From: CAZDCZ01 sp964504155
Lineage (GTDB): Bacteria > Bacteroidota > Bacteroidia > Bacteroidales > UBA12077
DNA length: 34,947 nucleotides
NCBI GenBank assembly: GCA_964504155.1
Contig: CAZDCZ010000027.1
Location: 1 to 34,947, forward strand
Reading direction: 5' to 3'
Under the pieces are notes generated by a model that was not told where the DNA came from, made no database searches, and was given only the letters and a program-made list of their open reading frames with translations. Position 1 is the stretch's first letter. Every line of letters begins with the position of its first letter. The translations under genes and the position numbers were made by a program. Below, piece after piece: positions 6,773 to 15,358 of this stretch.

Positions 6773-8878
6773 CTAATATTTAGGAGTTTCGTTCATATTA
6801 TAAAAGATAAATGACCAAAAATCAGTAGCTTCCTGAATTCTAATACTTGTAGGTTTACCTGCTCCATGTCCGGCTTTAGTTTGAATTCTTATTAATACCG
6901 GGTTTTTCCCTTTATATTTTTCTTGTAGTGTAGCAATATATTTAAACGAGTGTGCAGGGACAACTCTATCGTCGTGATCGGCAGTTTTAACCATAATAGC
7001 AGGATAATTCAAACCTTCTTTAATATTATGTATTGGCGAATAGTTATACAGATTTACAAATTGCACAGAATCTTTACTTGATCCATAATCGCTTACCCAT
7101 GCCCAACCTATTGTAAATTTTTGAAACCTTAACATATCCATAACACCTACTTCAGGAATAGCAACACTAAAAAGCTCGGGTCTTTGATTTGTAACTGCAC
7201 CAACAAGCAAACCTCCATTAGATCCACCATTAATAGCAAGTTTACTGCTTGATGTATATTTCTGATCGATTAAATATTCTGCTGCTGATATAAAATCATC
7301 AAATACATTTTGTTTGTTTAATTTTGTTCCTGCTCGATGCCAGTTCTCTCCATATTCTCCTCCTCCACGAAGGTTAGCCATAGCATAAACCCCTCCATTC
7401 TCGAGCCATACTATTCTACTTACACTAAATGATGGTTTGAGACTAATATTAAATCCTCCATATCCATATAACAATGTTGGATTTGTTCCATCTAATTTAA
7501 GCCCTTTCTTATACACTATGAACATAGGTATTTTCGTACCATCCTTACTCTCGTAGAAAACTTGTTTTGTTTCATAATCAGCACATGAGATATCTAATTT
7601 CGGCTTAAAGTATTCTTCCGATGTGTTATTTGATATATCATATTTAAAAACCATATTTGGAACTGAATATGAAGAAAAATTATAGAATACTTCATTGCTA
7701 CTAATTTCTCCATTTATAGAATATACAGAGCCCAAAGTAGGAAGTTCAATGTCGTTTAAATAATCCCCATTGTAGTTATACACTTCTAATTTACTATGGG
7801 CATCTTTCAAATACGAAGCAATTATTTTATTTCCTACCAAATCACAAGATTCTAAAACATCTTTTTTCTCCGGAATAATATCTATCCAATTACCAATATC
7901 TAAACTATTTACATTAATCTTTATTAGTTTGTATTTTGGAGCTTTATAATTTGTAAGAACAAATAAATTATCGCCAATATGATCTAACACACGATATTCG
8001 TAATTAAAATTAGTAGTTAATTGTATAAAATCATCTTCCTCTTTTAAATTCTTGATATACAAATTATTCCCACTTGTAGATTCTGTTTCGTACACAAATA
8101 AATATTTTTCATCATCTGAAATATCTACAGAATAATTTCTTAATGGAAACTCCTTGTTCTGAAAGATTATTTTATCATTTGCAACAGGGTCTCCAAGTTT
8201 ATGATAATAAACTTTGTGATATTCATTTTTATTCGACAATTCTAATCCTTCTTCAGGTGCACCGTAACAACTATAAAAGAATCCTTCTTTATTCCAAGCA
8301 ATATTTGAGAATTTTACCCACTTAATATTATCTTTTAAAACTTTCCCTGTTTTAATTTCCTTAACAAAAATTTCTCTCCAATCTGAACCTCCTTGCGCTA
8401 CAGAATAAGCTATATATTTCCCATTTTTAGATATACTATAACCGGCAAGCGCAACTGTTCCATCATCAGAAAATTCATTTGGGTCAAGAATTACTCTCGG
8501 TTCAGACTCCAAATCATCTTGAATATACATAATGCTTTGATTTTGTAATCCTTCATTTTTAAAATAAAAATAATATCCTCCTTTTTTAAAAGGGGTCGAT
8601 ATTTTAGTATAGTTCCACAATTTTGTTAATCTAGTTTTTATATCTTCACGAAAAGGAATATTTTCTAAATAATCAAAAGTAACTTTGTTCTGAGCAATTA
8701 CCCAGTTTTCTGTTTCTTTAGATGTATCATTCTCTAGCCATCTATACGGATCTTCTACTTTTGTTCCAAAATATACATCTGTTTGATCTACTTTTTTTGT
8801 GTCGGGGTAATCAATTTTTTGTTTACACGATGCTAAAGCAATAACAATAAACAAAATAGGTAAAACTTTAATTTTCAT
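6773..8878 (-). CDS. Prolyl oligopeptidase (S9A) lipoprotein
   Basis: A serine peptidase cleaving short peptides after proline. The 701 residues match prolyl endopeptidase. A lipobox (LASC, Cys18) predicts lipid anchoring and periplasmic or outer-membrane location. The propeller domain starts after DVYFGTKVEDPYRWLEN, the standard S9A N-terminal signature. The C-terminal alpha/beta-hydrolase carries Ser553 in GGSNGG, Asp636 in DHDDRVVP and His671 in AGHGAGK, so the triad is complete. GYGGFNIS and NLRGGGEYGE are further family motifs. In asaccharolytic Bacteroidota such exported peptidases feed amino-acid use, which fits the arginine deiminase and M20 dipeptidase in the same window, but no operon links them. 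Confidence 0.94.
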   Translation of the reverse strand: MKIKVLPILFIVIALASCKQKIDYPDTKKVDQTDVYFGTKVEDPYRWLENDTSKETENWVIAQNKVTFDYLENIPFREDIKTRLTKLWNYTKISTPFKKGGYYFYFKNEGLQNQSIMYIQDDLESEPRVILDPNEFSDDGTVALAGYSISKNGKYIAYSVAQGGSDWREIFVKEIKTGKVLKDNIKWVKFSNIAWNKEGFFYSCYGAPEEGLELSNKNEYHKVYYHKLGDPVANDKIIFQNKEFPLRNYSVDISDDEKYLFVYETESTSGNNLYIKNLKEEDDFIQLTTNFNYEYRVLDHIGDNLFVLTNYKAPKYKLIKINVNSLDIGNWIDIIPEKKDVLESCDLVGNKIIASYLKDAHSKLEVYNYNGDYLNDIELPTLGSVYSINGEISSNEVFYNFSSYSVPNMVFKYDISNNTSEEYFKPKLDISCADYETKQVFYESKDGTKIPMFIVYKKGLKLDGTNPTLLYGYGGFNISLKPSFSVSRIVWLENGGVYAMANLRGGGEYGENWHRAGTKLNKQNVFDDFISAAEYLIDQKYTSSSKLAINGGSNGGLLVGAVTNQRPELFSVAIPEVGVMDMLRFQKFTIGWAWVSDYGSSKDSVQFVNLYNYSPIHNIKEGLNYPAIMVKTADHDDRVVPAHSFKYIATLQEKYKGKNPVLIRIQTKAGHGAGKPTSIRIQEATDFWSFIFYNMNETPKY

Positions 8879-8951
8879 AATTATTATTTTAAGTAAATAA
8901 TCTTTATATTTTATATAGATTGAGTAAATTTAGTAAAGAAAATCGCAATTT

Positions 8952-8959
8952 CAAAATTA
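8952..8959 (-). promoter_or_regulatory. Putative -7 box of the prolyl oligopeptidase gene
   Basis: Minus-strand TAATTTTG lies 74 bases upstream of the ATG. The nearest TTG is 22 bases further upstream (8982-8984), slightly beyond the preferred spacing. Confidence 0.4.
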
Positions 8960-9047
8960 GCATATTTTTCTTGTAAAATTACAATATATAGGCACATTCT
9001 ATATATTAAGAAAATTTATTTTTATAATTTACAATACTATTTTAAAT

Positions 9048-9080
9048 AAAAAAACCGATAATTAGTTAACTATCGGTTTT
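9048..9080 (-). terminator. Intrinsic terminator of pnp
   Basis: A 10-bp stem AAAACCGATA / TATCGGTTTT (9051-9060 with 9071-9080) is followed by T residues on the minus strand, 25 bases after the pnp stop. Confidence 0.88.
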
Positions 9081-9105
9081 AAAATATCAATTAATTACGT
9101 ATGTT

Positions 9106-11220
9106 TTATTTTTTTTCGAGCAATACTTTTCGTGATAATTTCATTTTCCCACTTTTAGGATCAATGTTAATCAATTTTACTTCGATTTCTTCTCCTTCTT
9201 TAAGTACATCTTCAACCTTTTCTACTCTCTCCCAATTAATTTCGGAGATATGAAGTAATCCATCTTTTCCGGGAAGAATTTCAACAAAAGCACCAAAAGG
9301 AACAATTGATTTTACTTTTCCTTTATAAACAAGTCCTACTTCAGGAATAGTAACAATACCGTCTATCGATTTCATTGCCATATCAATAGCATCTTTATTT
9401 ACTGCAAATATATCAATTACACCCACATTATTTTCTTCTGTAATTGTAATTGTAGCTCCGGTTTTTTCTTGTATTGCTTGAATAATTTTTCCACCTGGTC
9501 CAATAATAGCACCTATCATATCTTTAGGAACTGTTCGTTGCACCATTCTTGGGGCATAAGGTTTTAAATCTTCGCGAGGTTCAGCTTGTGTACTAAGCAT
9601 AATATCAAGAATATGCTTTCGTCCTTTTTTAGCTTGTTCTAAAGCATTTGTCATTATTTCTTCAGACAAACCATCGATTTTAATATCCATCTGACAAGCA
9701 GTAATTCCATCAGGAGTACCTGTAACTTTAAAATCCATATCTCCAAGATGATCTTCATCGCCTAATATATCTGAAAGAATTGCATATTTTCCTGTTTCCT
9801 TATCACTAATTAATCCCATTGCAATACCCGATACAGGTTTTTTAATTTGTATTCCGCAATCCATTAATGCAAGTGTTCCGGCACAAACAGTTGCCATTGA
9901 AGACGAACCATTCGATTCTAATATATCAGACACAACTCGAATTGAGTAAGGATTCTCAGCTCCTTTAGGAATAATTCCTTTTAAAGCACGCAATGCTAAA
10001 TTTCCATGACCTATTTCTCGACGACTAATTCCTCTAACCGGACGTGCTTCGCCTGTAGAAAATGGTGGGAAATTATAATGTAAAACAAATTTTTCTGAAC
10101 CTTGTACTAAAACACTGTCAATAGTTTGAGCATCTAATTTTGTTCCAAGAGTAACAGTAGTAAGCGATTGTGTTTCTCCACGAGTAAAAACAGCTGAACC
10201 GTGAGCTCCGGGCAAATAATCAACTTCGCACCAAATAGGTCGAATTTCATCAGTTTTTCTGCCATCGAGTCTTACTTTTTCGTTTAAAACCATATTTCTA
10301 ACAGCTTCCTTTTCTACATTATGAAAATATTTTCCTACGAGAGTTTCGTTAATTTCTTCTGTTTCTTCAGCAAGTTTAGCTATTATATCGTTTTTAACCT
10401 GATTGAATGCTTCTGTTCTCTCGTGTTTAGCTTTGCTATTTTTTGCTACTTGATAAACTTTATCATATGCTTCTCTATGTACTCTTTCTTTTAATTCAGC
10501 ATCGTTAGTTTCGTGGCAATATTCTCTTTTTACTATTTTTAATTCTTCGGCTAATTCATTTTGAGCAACACATTGCATCTTAATAGCTTCATGAGCAAAC
10601 TTAATAGCTTCCATCATTTCTTCTTCAGATACCTCATCCATTTCCCCTTCAACCATCATTACATTTTCAATAGTTGCACCAACCATAATATCGATATCGG
10701 CTTTTTCGAGTTCTGAGAAAGTAGGGTTTATTTTTAAATGTCCATCAATTCTTGCAACACGAACTTCCGAAATCGGACATTGTATTGGCACATCAGAGAC
10801 ACTTAAAGCAGCCGATGCAGCAAGACCGGCTAATGCATCAGGCATAATATCGTTATCAGCAGAAATAAGATTTACACTTACAAATGTGTCGGCATGATAA
10901 TCTTCAGGAAATAAAGGTCTTAATACCCTATCGATTAAACGTGATACTAGTATTTCATGGTCGGATGGACGAGCTTCTCTTTTAAGAAATCCTCCGGGAA
11001 AACGACCTATTGACGAGTATTTTTCTCTATAATCGACAGATAATGGCATAAAATCAACATTTTCTTTTGCATCTTTTGCAGATACAACTGTTGCTAATAA
11101 CATTGTATTACCCATTTTAACTACAACAGAACCATCGGCTTGTTTTGCCAACTTACCTGTTTCAATAGTTATTTTCCTATCTCCATCAAGATCAATCGTT
11201 TTTTGAATTGCGTTATACAT
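9106..11220 (-). CDS. pnp: Polyribonucleotide nucleotidyltransferase (PNPase)
   Basis: A 3'-to-5' phosphorolytic exoribonuclease acting in mRNA decay. The 704 residues are standard length. It has two RNase PH-type domains, with RFPGGFLKREARPSD in the first and NFPPFSTGEARP plus DILGDEDHLGDMDFKV in the second. An alpha-helical linker separates them. A KH domain (about 560-620, IGAIIGPGGKII) and an S1 domain (about 629-700, VKSIVPFGAFVEI and GLLHISEI) follow. It lies directly downstream of rpsO on the same strand, the order seen in many bacteria, but here an intrinsic terminator and a separate promoter-like box separate the two genes. Confidence 0.97.
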   Translation of the reverse strand: MYNAIQKTIDLDGDRKITIETGKLAKQADGSVVVKMGNTMLLATVVSAKDAKENVDFMPLSVDYREKYSSIGRFPGGFLKREARPSDHEILVSRLIDRVLRPLFPEDYHADTFVSVNLISADNDIMPDALAGLAASAALSVSDVPIQCPISEVRVARIDGHLKINPTFSELEKADIDIMVGATIENVMMVEGEMDEVSEEEMMEAIKFAHEAIKMQCVAQNELAEELKIVKREYCHETNDAELKERVHREAYDKVYQVAKNSKAKHERTEAFNQVKNDIIAKLAEETEEINETLVGKYFHNVEKEAVRNMVLNEKVRLDGRKTDEIRPIWCEVDYLPGAHGSAVFTRGETQSLTTVTLGTKLDAQTIDSVLVQGSEKFVLHYNFPPFSTGEARPVRGISRREIGHGNLALRALKGIIPKGAENPYSIRVVSDILESNGSSSMATVCAGTLALMDCGIQIKKPVSGIAMGLISDKETGKYAILSDILGDEDHLGDMDFKVTGTPDGITACQMDIKIDGLSEEIMTNALEQAKKGRKHILDIMLSTQAEPREDLKPYAPRMVQRTVPKDMIGAIIGPGGKIIQAIQEKTGATITITEENNVGVIDIFAVNKDAIDMAMKSIDGIVTIPEVGLVYKGKVKSIVPFGAFVEILPGKDGLLHISEINWERVEKVEDVLKEGEEIEVKLINIDPKSGKMKLSRKVLLEKK

Positions 11221-11290
11221 AATTCTATATTTTCATTATTTTTTTTAAATTTCATCTATTTCCTTTTTTCGGAAACATTATAACTAATTG

Positions 11291-11298
11291 CAAAAGTA
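11291..11298 (-). promoter_or_regulatory. Putative -7 box of pnp
   Basis: Minus-strand TACTTTTG lies 71 bases upstream of the pnp ATG and downstream of the rpsO terminator, consistent with pnp having its own promoter. Confidence 0.45.
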
Positions 11299-11412
11299 TT
11301 AAATATTACGGAATTTTATTAACTTTCCTTTATTTTAAAGTTTATTCTTCTTGCAATTACTATCAGGTAGGACGCTTCTCTGTAACAAATACGTTGAAAT
11401 TAAAAATATATT

Positions 11413-11442
11413 AAAAAAGGCAATTTCAAAATTGCCTTTTTT
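11413..11442 (-). terminator. Intrinsic terminator of rpsO
   Basis: GGCAATTT / AAATTGCC (11419-11426 with 11429-11436) is extended by an A-run pairing with a T-run on the outside. It lies 8 bases after the rpsO stop. The apparent loop is only two bases, so the innermost A-T pairs must open. Confidence 0.88.
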
Positions 11443-11449
11443 AATCGTT

Positions 11450-11722
11450 TTATTTACGTAATTTTAATTTCTTAATCAATTGTCGATATTTTTCAATATC
11501 ATTTTCTTTCAAATAATCGAGCAATCGTCTTCTTTTACCTACTAATTTAAGTAAGGCTGTTTGAGTACTATAATCTTTTCTATTGCTTTTCAAATGCTCT
11601 GTAAGGTTACTAATTCTAAATGTAAAAAGAGCAATTTGACCCTCCGTTGAACCAGTATTTTTCACAGATTCTCCATACTCAGTAAAAATTTCTTGCTTTT
11701 TCTCTGCTGTTAAATAGCTCAT
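11450..11722 (-). CDS. rpsO: 30S ribosomal protein S15
   Basis: The 90 residues match S15 (89 residues), which binds the central domain of 16S rRNA early in 30S assembly. Typical segments are GSTEGQIALFTFRISNLTEHL, HxxDxS-like NRKDYSTQTALLKLVGKRRRLLDYL and the basic C-terminus. A promoter with both -33 and -7 elements precedes it and a terminator follows. The leader holds (ATTT)n repeats at 11733-11750 and no Shine-Dalgarno sequence. Confidence 0.97.
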   Translation of the reverse strand: MSYLTAEKKQEIFTEYGESVKNTGSTEGQIALFTFRISNLTEHLKSNRKDYSTQTALLKLVGKRRRLLDYLKENDIEKYRQLIKKLKLRK

Positions 11723-11777
11723 ACTGTTTGATATTTATTTATTTATTTATTCTTTAACATATGCACTTTAAGACGTG

Positions 11778-11807
11778 CAAAAGTATTTATTTTTTTTCAC
11801 ATATCAA
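11778..11807 (-). promoter_or_regulatory. Promoter of rpsO
   Basis: Minus-strand TTG (11805-11807), 19-base spacer, TACTTTTG (11778-11785). This is the full Bacteroidota two-part pattern about 55 bases upstream of the ATG. Confidence 0.65.
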
Positions 11808-11876
11808 TAATAATTATAAAAAAACTTTACTTTCTTCATAATTACTATTTACAATTATGTATTTATCAATAACAAA

Positions 11877-12905
11877 CTAAGAACCTTTTAGTGTTTTTTT
11901 CAATTGATTAATCTGAATAAGTGTTCCAAGAACAAAGAGTTGATCTTTAGAAGTAATTTTAATATCGGGTGATGGATTTACAACATATGATTTATCGGCT
12001 GTTTTCATTCCTACAATATTTGCCCCTGATATACTACGCACATTCCACTCTCCAATTGTTTTTTCTGCAAAACTAACATTTAAATCTTCGCAAGAGACTT
12101 CTTCGATAAGTACATCGTCTTCTCTACAAAGCATTATGTAATCGAGAAACTCAACCACATCGGGATGAGCTACTAATTTTGCCATTTTTTGCCCGCCAAT
12201 TTTATCGGGCATAATAACATTTGTTGCTCCTGCTCTCTTAAGTTTCTTATCGGAACTAAAATTTGAAGCTCTACTAATTATCTTCAATTTCGGATTAATA
12301 ACTTTTGCAGTAAGTACAACAAACAAATTATCGGAATCGTTAGGCAAAGCTGTAATTATTGCTTTGGCTTTTAGTATTTGAGCTTCATGCAAGACTTCAT
12401 CTTCAGTAGCATTTCCATGAACATACAGATATTCGGAGTTCTCGCGTATATTATTAATTATATCAACATTACTATCGACAATAACAACTGTAAATCCTCG
12501 AAATCGAAGTTCGTCGACAGTTTGTCGTCCATTACGGCCATAACCACAAACAATTACATGACCTTTTAATTTTTTTATTCTTTTTTTCACCTTATTATCT
12601 TTTAAGTAATTTCTAAATACTCCATCAACAATATATCGGGTAAGTGTTGTTACTGCATAAGCAAATATACCAAAACTAGAAACAATTAAAAAGGCAGTAA
12701 ACACTTGCCCTGTTTCCGACAATGGATGAACCTCGCGAAAGCCAACTGTCGATATTGTAATTATTGTCATAAAAAAAGCTTCGACAAAAGAAAAATCTTC
12801 TATAATAATAAATCCGGATATTCCGATTATTACAACTATAAAAAGCAATCCCATTGCTAGATATATCGATTTAAAATTCTCTTTACTAATACCTTTATAT
12901 TTCAT
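11877..12905 (-). CDS. Two-TM potassium channel with RCK (TrkA-N/TrkA-C) domains
   Basis: Likely an inner-membrane K+ channel subunit. Residues 13-35 are TM1, then a pore loop with the filter-like TVGFR (53-57), then TM2 at about 65-90. An RCK Rossmann domain begins with GHVIVCGYGRNGRQ (GxGxxG at 121-126) and carries the acidic VIVDSN end of the second strand, which suggests nucleotide binding. A TrkA-C domain closes the 342-residue protein. The canonical K+ filter is TVGYG; here it reads TVGFR, so conduction or selectivity may differ, although variant filters occur in this family. Only three bases separate it from the upstream DUF2851 gene, so they are surely cotranscribed. Confidence 0.88.
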   Translation of the reverse strand: MKYKGISKENFKSIYLAMGLLFIVVIIGISGFIIIEDFSFVEAFFMTIITISTVGFREVHPLSETGQVFTAFLIVSSFGIFAYAVTTLTRYIVDGVFRNYLKDNKVKKRIKKLKGHVIVCGYGRNGRQTVDELRFRGFTVVIVDSNVDIINNIRENSEYLYVHGNATEDEVLHEAQILKAKAIITALPNDSDNLFVVLTAKVINPKLKIISRASNFSSDKKLKRAGATNVIMPDKIGGQKMAKLVAHPDVVEFLDYIMLCREDDVLIEEVSCEDLNVSFAEKTIGEWNVRSISGANIVGMKTADKSYVVNPSPDIKITSKDQLFVLGTLIQINQLKKTLKGS

Positions 12906-12908
12906 ATA

Positions 12909-14183
12909 TTATTTTTTCTTTCTAATAATTTTATTTCCAATTTGACAATGCAAACATCTTTTCGGATTACAATAATTATTTTTTAATTGCAATAAGCCTT
13001 GCGAATAAGCAGCATTCTCGGCATTTATATTCAAATCATTCCACGCTTTTATTATAGAATTATTTTCTGCCGGTAATTTCTCCAAAAAATCTACTGCTCT
13101 CTCTTTTAAGTCGTTGTTATTTCTATTTTTACCATACAAAAATAAAAAAGGAATAATTGTATTTATCATTATTGAATAAAAAAATAAATTACCTAAATTT
13201 TTCTTTCGTTTTAACGATTTCTTATTAAATACATAATGCGTATCCCAATACTCTGAATGTTTCGAATTTAAAATATTTCTTAATTCATTAACATTTTCAA
13301 TTTCAATTATTTTAGAAAACAACGAAGACGATTTATAAATTAATCCTGCAAACTGGGCTATTCGTATTGTTGGAAAATTTCCGGGTCGCAAGCGTAAAAA
13401 TTTCCACAAATGTTTTTCTATTGGTTTTAATTCAAACTTTATTTTTAAAAAATAATATTCTTTTTTCAGAGATTCGTAATAATCATCTCCGAGTTCATCT
13501 TCGGAAAGAAAACCTGCTTGTCCGAAAAGAAGTGCTTCGAGCTGGAACAAACTATTTTTATGTTTTGCAAGATATTTTAATGGGATAGAACATGCAAGCA
13601 TCTGAAATGGGTCGGCATTTATTTTTAATCCAAAATTTTTCGAAATACTCTGATAAAATGTTTCTTCCCAGTTATTTTTATTTTTTATTAATATTTCTTC
13701 TATTCTTAAAGATTTGTCTTCAAGACGCTCAATTGTCAGCTTACTAATCCATTGATTTACAGTAAAATTGTCTACACGATTAAGGTTTTTTTCGCAAGGA
13801 ATCCAAAGTTTACTTTTTAACAAATCGGAATATCTTAAATAAATATCGTTATCGAAATCGATTTCTATAGTAGGAATTTTTTCACCAAGAGTATTTTTTA
13901 CATTCGCATCGTTTTCTTTTACTATGTGTAATATTACATTATCGTATGCCTTATTTATATGATGATTATGCTTATACCAATCGGACGATTTTATATGAAC
14001 TTCTACATTTCCTGCCCATAGAGTTGAACCAATTTGTATTTTTGCATTAAAAAAATCGGGACCTGCATCAGTATTTTGGCTTCCAACATCTATAATTTTA
14101 ATAATGTTGCCATCAGATAATTTTATCGAATTTTGTTTAAATAATCTATATTGCCATATATAATGCAAAAATTCTTCTTTCAT
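12909..14183 (-). CDS. DUF2851 family protein
   Basis: A 424-residue protein of the Bacteroidota family DUF2851, function unknown. Recognisable N-terminal features are EEFLHYIWQYR, VGSQNTDAGPDFFNAKI, GNVEVHIKSSDWYKHNH and YDNVILHIV. These charged and histidine-containing motifs look catalytic or metal-binding rather than structural, but this is inference. The C-terminus ends in a small cysteine group (Cys405, Cys410, Cys413) followed by a basic tail, suggestive of a metal site or nucleic-acid contact. There is no signal peptide, so it is cytoplasmic. It is the first gene of a two-gene unit with the K+ channel. Confidence 0.85.
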   Translation of the reverse strand: MKEEFLHYIWQYRLFKQNSIKLSDGNIIKIIDVGSQNTDAGPDFFNAKIQIGSTLWAGNVEVHIKSSDWYKHNHHINKAYDNVILHIVKENDANVKNTLGEKIPTIEIDFDNDIYLRYSDLLKSKLWIPCEKNLNRVDNFTVNQWISKLTIERLEDKSLRIEEILIKNKNNWEETFYQSISKNFGLKINADPFQMLACSIPLKYLAKHKNSLFQLEALLFGQAGFLSEDELGDDYYESLKKEYYFLKIKFELKPIEKHLWKFLRLRPGNFPTIRIAQFAGLIYKSSSLFSKIIEIENVNELRNILNSKHSEYWDTHYVFNKKSLKRKKNLGNLFFYSIMINTIIPFLFLYGKNRNNNDLKERAVDFLEKLPAENNSIIKAWNDLNINAENAAYSQGLLQLKNNYCNPKRCLHCQIGNKIIRKKK

Positions 14184-14325
14184 ATCAATAATTCTATTTC
14201 AATTTTAAAATTACTAAAATATAATTGAAAGATTAGAATTTGTATTAATAAATTATATATCAATTAATAAAACTATAATTCTAAAGGAAGACATATACTT
14301 TTTTATTTACCTGTGATAATAAATT

Positions 14326-14459
14326 TTGAGTCCACTCCGAAAAGCCGCTAAGAGGTTAACTTTACAAAAAGACTGAAAGCTATGAATCTGTACGTCAGTT
14401 TGTTATAAATCCGATAAGCGGCTATAAATTGACAACTTTAGTTTTCGGAGTAGTCTCAA
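14326..14459. mobile_element. 134-bp MITE-like element (family A, copy 2)
   Basis: The left end TTGAGTCCACTCCGAAAA and the right end (reverse complement TTGAGACTACTCCGAAAA) agree at 16 of 18 positions, giving terminal inverted repeats. Subterminal GCCGCT / AGCGGC add partial symmetry. The first 54 bases match copy 1 (1-54, opposite orientation) at 51 of 54. There is no ORF of note inside and no clear target-site duplication. It fills most of the 312-base gap between pyrF and the DUF2851 gene, and no ordinary terminator was found after pyrF. Confidence 0.75.
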
Positions 14460-14495
14460 TTTTATAAATATATTTTGTTCTCAGGTTTTATATAT

Positions 14496-15323
14496 CTACA
14501 AAATATCGGCAAGTAAGTTTTTCATTTTTTTTTGCAATTCGGCAGTTTTAACTGCAGCAATTTCGGCAAATTTTTTCGACGAATCGGCATAAATTATTCC
14601 ACGTGAAGAATTTACTAATAAACCACATTTTTTATTCATTCCGTATTTTGCAACTTCTTCGAGGCTTCCGCCTTGAGCTCCAACTCCGGGAATTAACAAG
14701 AAGTTATCGGGAATAATTTTTCGTACATCTTGTAATTTTTCGGCTTTGGTAGCACCTACAACATACATTAAATTATTATTATCGCCCCATGAGCTTGATT
14801 TCTCAATAACATTATGAAATAATTTATTATCGGAATTTTTTATATCGAGTAGCTGAAAATCTTTTGCACTGTTATTCGACGTTAAAGCTAAAAGCACAAC
14901 CCATTTATCTTTATAAACAAGAAAAGGAGAAACAGAATCTTCGCCCATATATGGAGCAAGAGTAATAGCGTCGAATTTCATATTTTCGAAAAATGCTTTT
15001 GCATACATATTCGATGTATTTCCTATATCTCCTCTTTTTGCATCGGCAATAAGAAAAATCTCGGGGTATTTATTTTTAATATATTCTACAATTTTTTCTA
15101 GACTTTCCCAGCCTTTTGCTCCAAGAGCTTCGTAAAATGCAATATTTGGTTTATATGCCACAACATATTGTGCTGTTGCATCAACAATTTGTTTATTAAA
15201 TTCGAAAATCGGATCGTTAGAATCGAGCAAGTGTTGTGGAATTTTATTGATATCTGTATCTAACCCAACACATAAAAAGCTCTGTTTTTTCTTTATTTGC
15301 TCAAATATTTGATTATAATTCAT
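14496..15323 (-). CDS. pyrF: Orotidine 5'-phosphate decarboxylase
   Basis: Decarboxylates OMP to UMP, the last step of de novo pyrimidine synthesis. The 275 residues and motif order place it in the longer (type 2) PyrF group common in Bacteroidota. FLCVGLDTD (16-24) binds substrate. The catalytic LIADAKRGDIGNT carries Lys96 and Asp99. LAPYMGEDS and LLIPGVGAQGGS (phosphate-binding) follow, and VNSSRGIIYA is near the end. It is third in the purM-prfA-pyrF row, 35 bases after prfA, and probably cotranscribed with it. Confidence 0.94.
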   Translation of the reverse strand: MNYNQIFEQIKKKQSFLCVGLDTDINKIPQHLLDSNDPIFEFNKQIVDATAQYVVAYKPNIAFYEALGAKGWESLEKIVEYIKNKYPEIFLIADAKRGDIGNTSNMYAKAFFENMKFDAITLAPYMGEDSVSPFLVYKDKWVVLLALTSNNSAKDFQLLDIKNSDNKLFHNVIEKSSSWGDNNNLMYVVGATKAEKLQDVRKIIPDNFLLIPGVGAQGGSLEEVAKYGMNKKCGLLVNSSRGIIYADSSKKFAEIAAVKTAELQKKMKNLLADIL

Positions 15324-15358
15324 TGCTAATTAAATATTTTTCGTAGATATTAATTCTT

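Noticed and set aside
11762..11779. Small hairpin TGCAC / GTGCA before rpsO as an S15 autoregulatory site
   Set aside because: It overlaps the -7 box and would lie mostly upstream of the transcription start, and the stem is only five base pairs.
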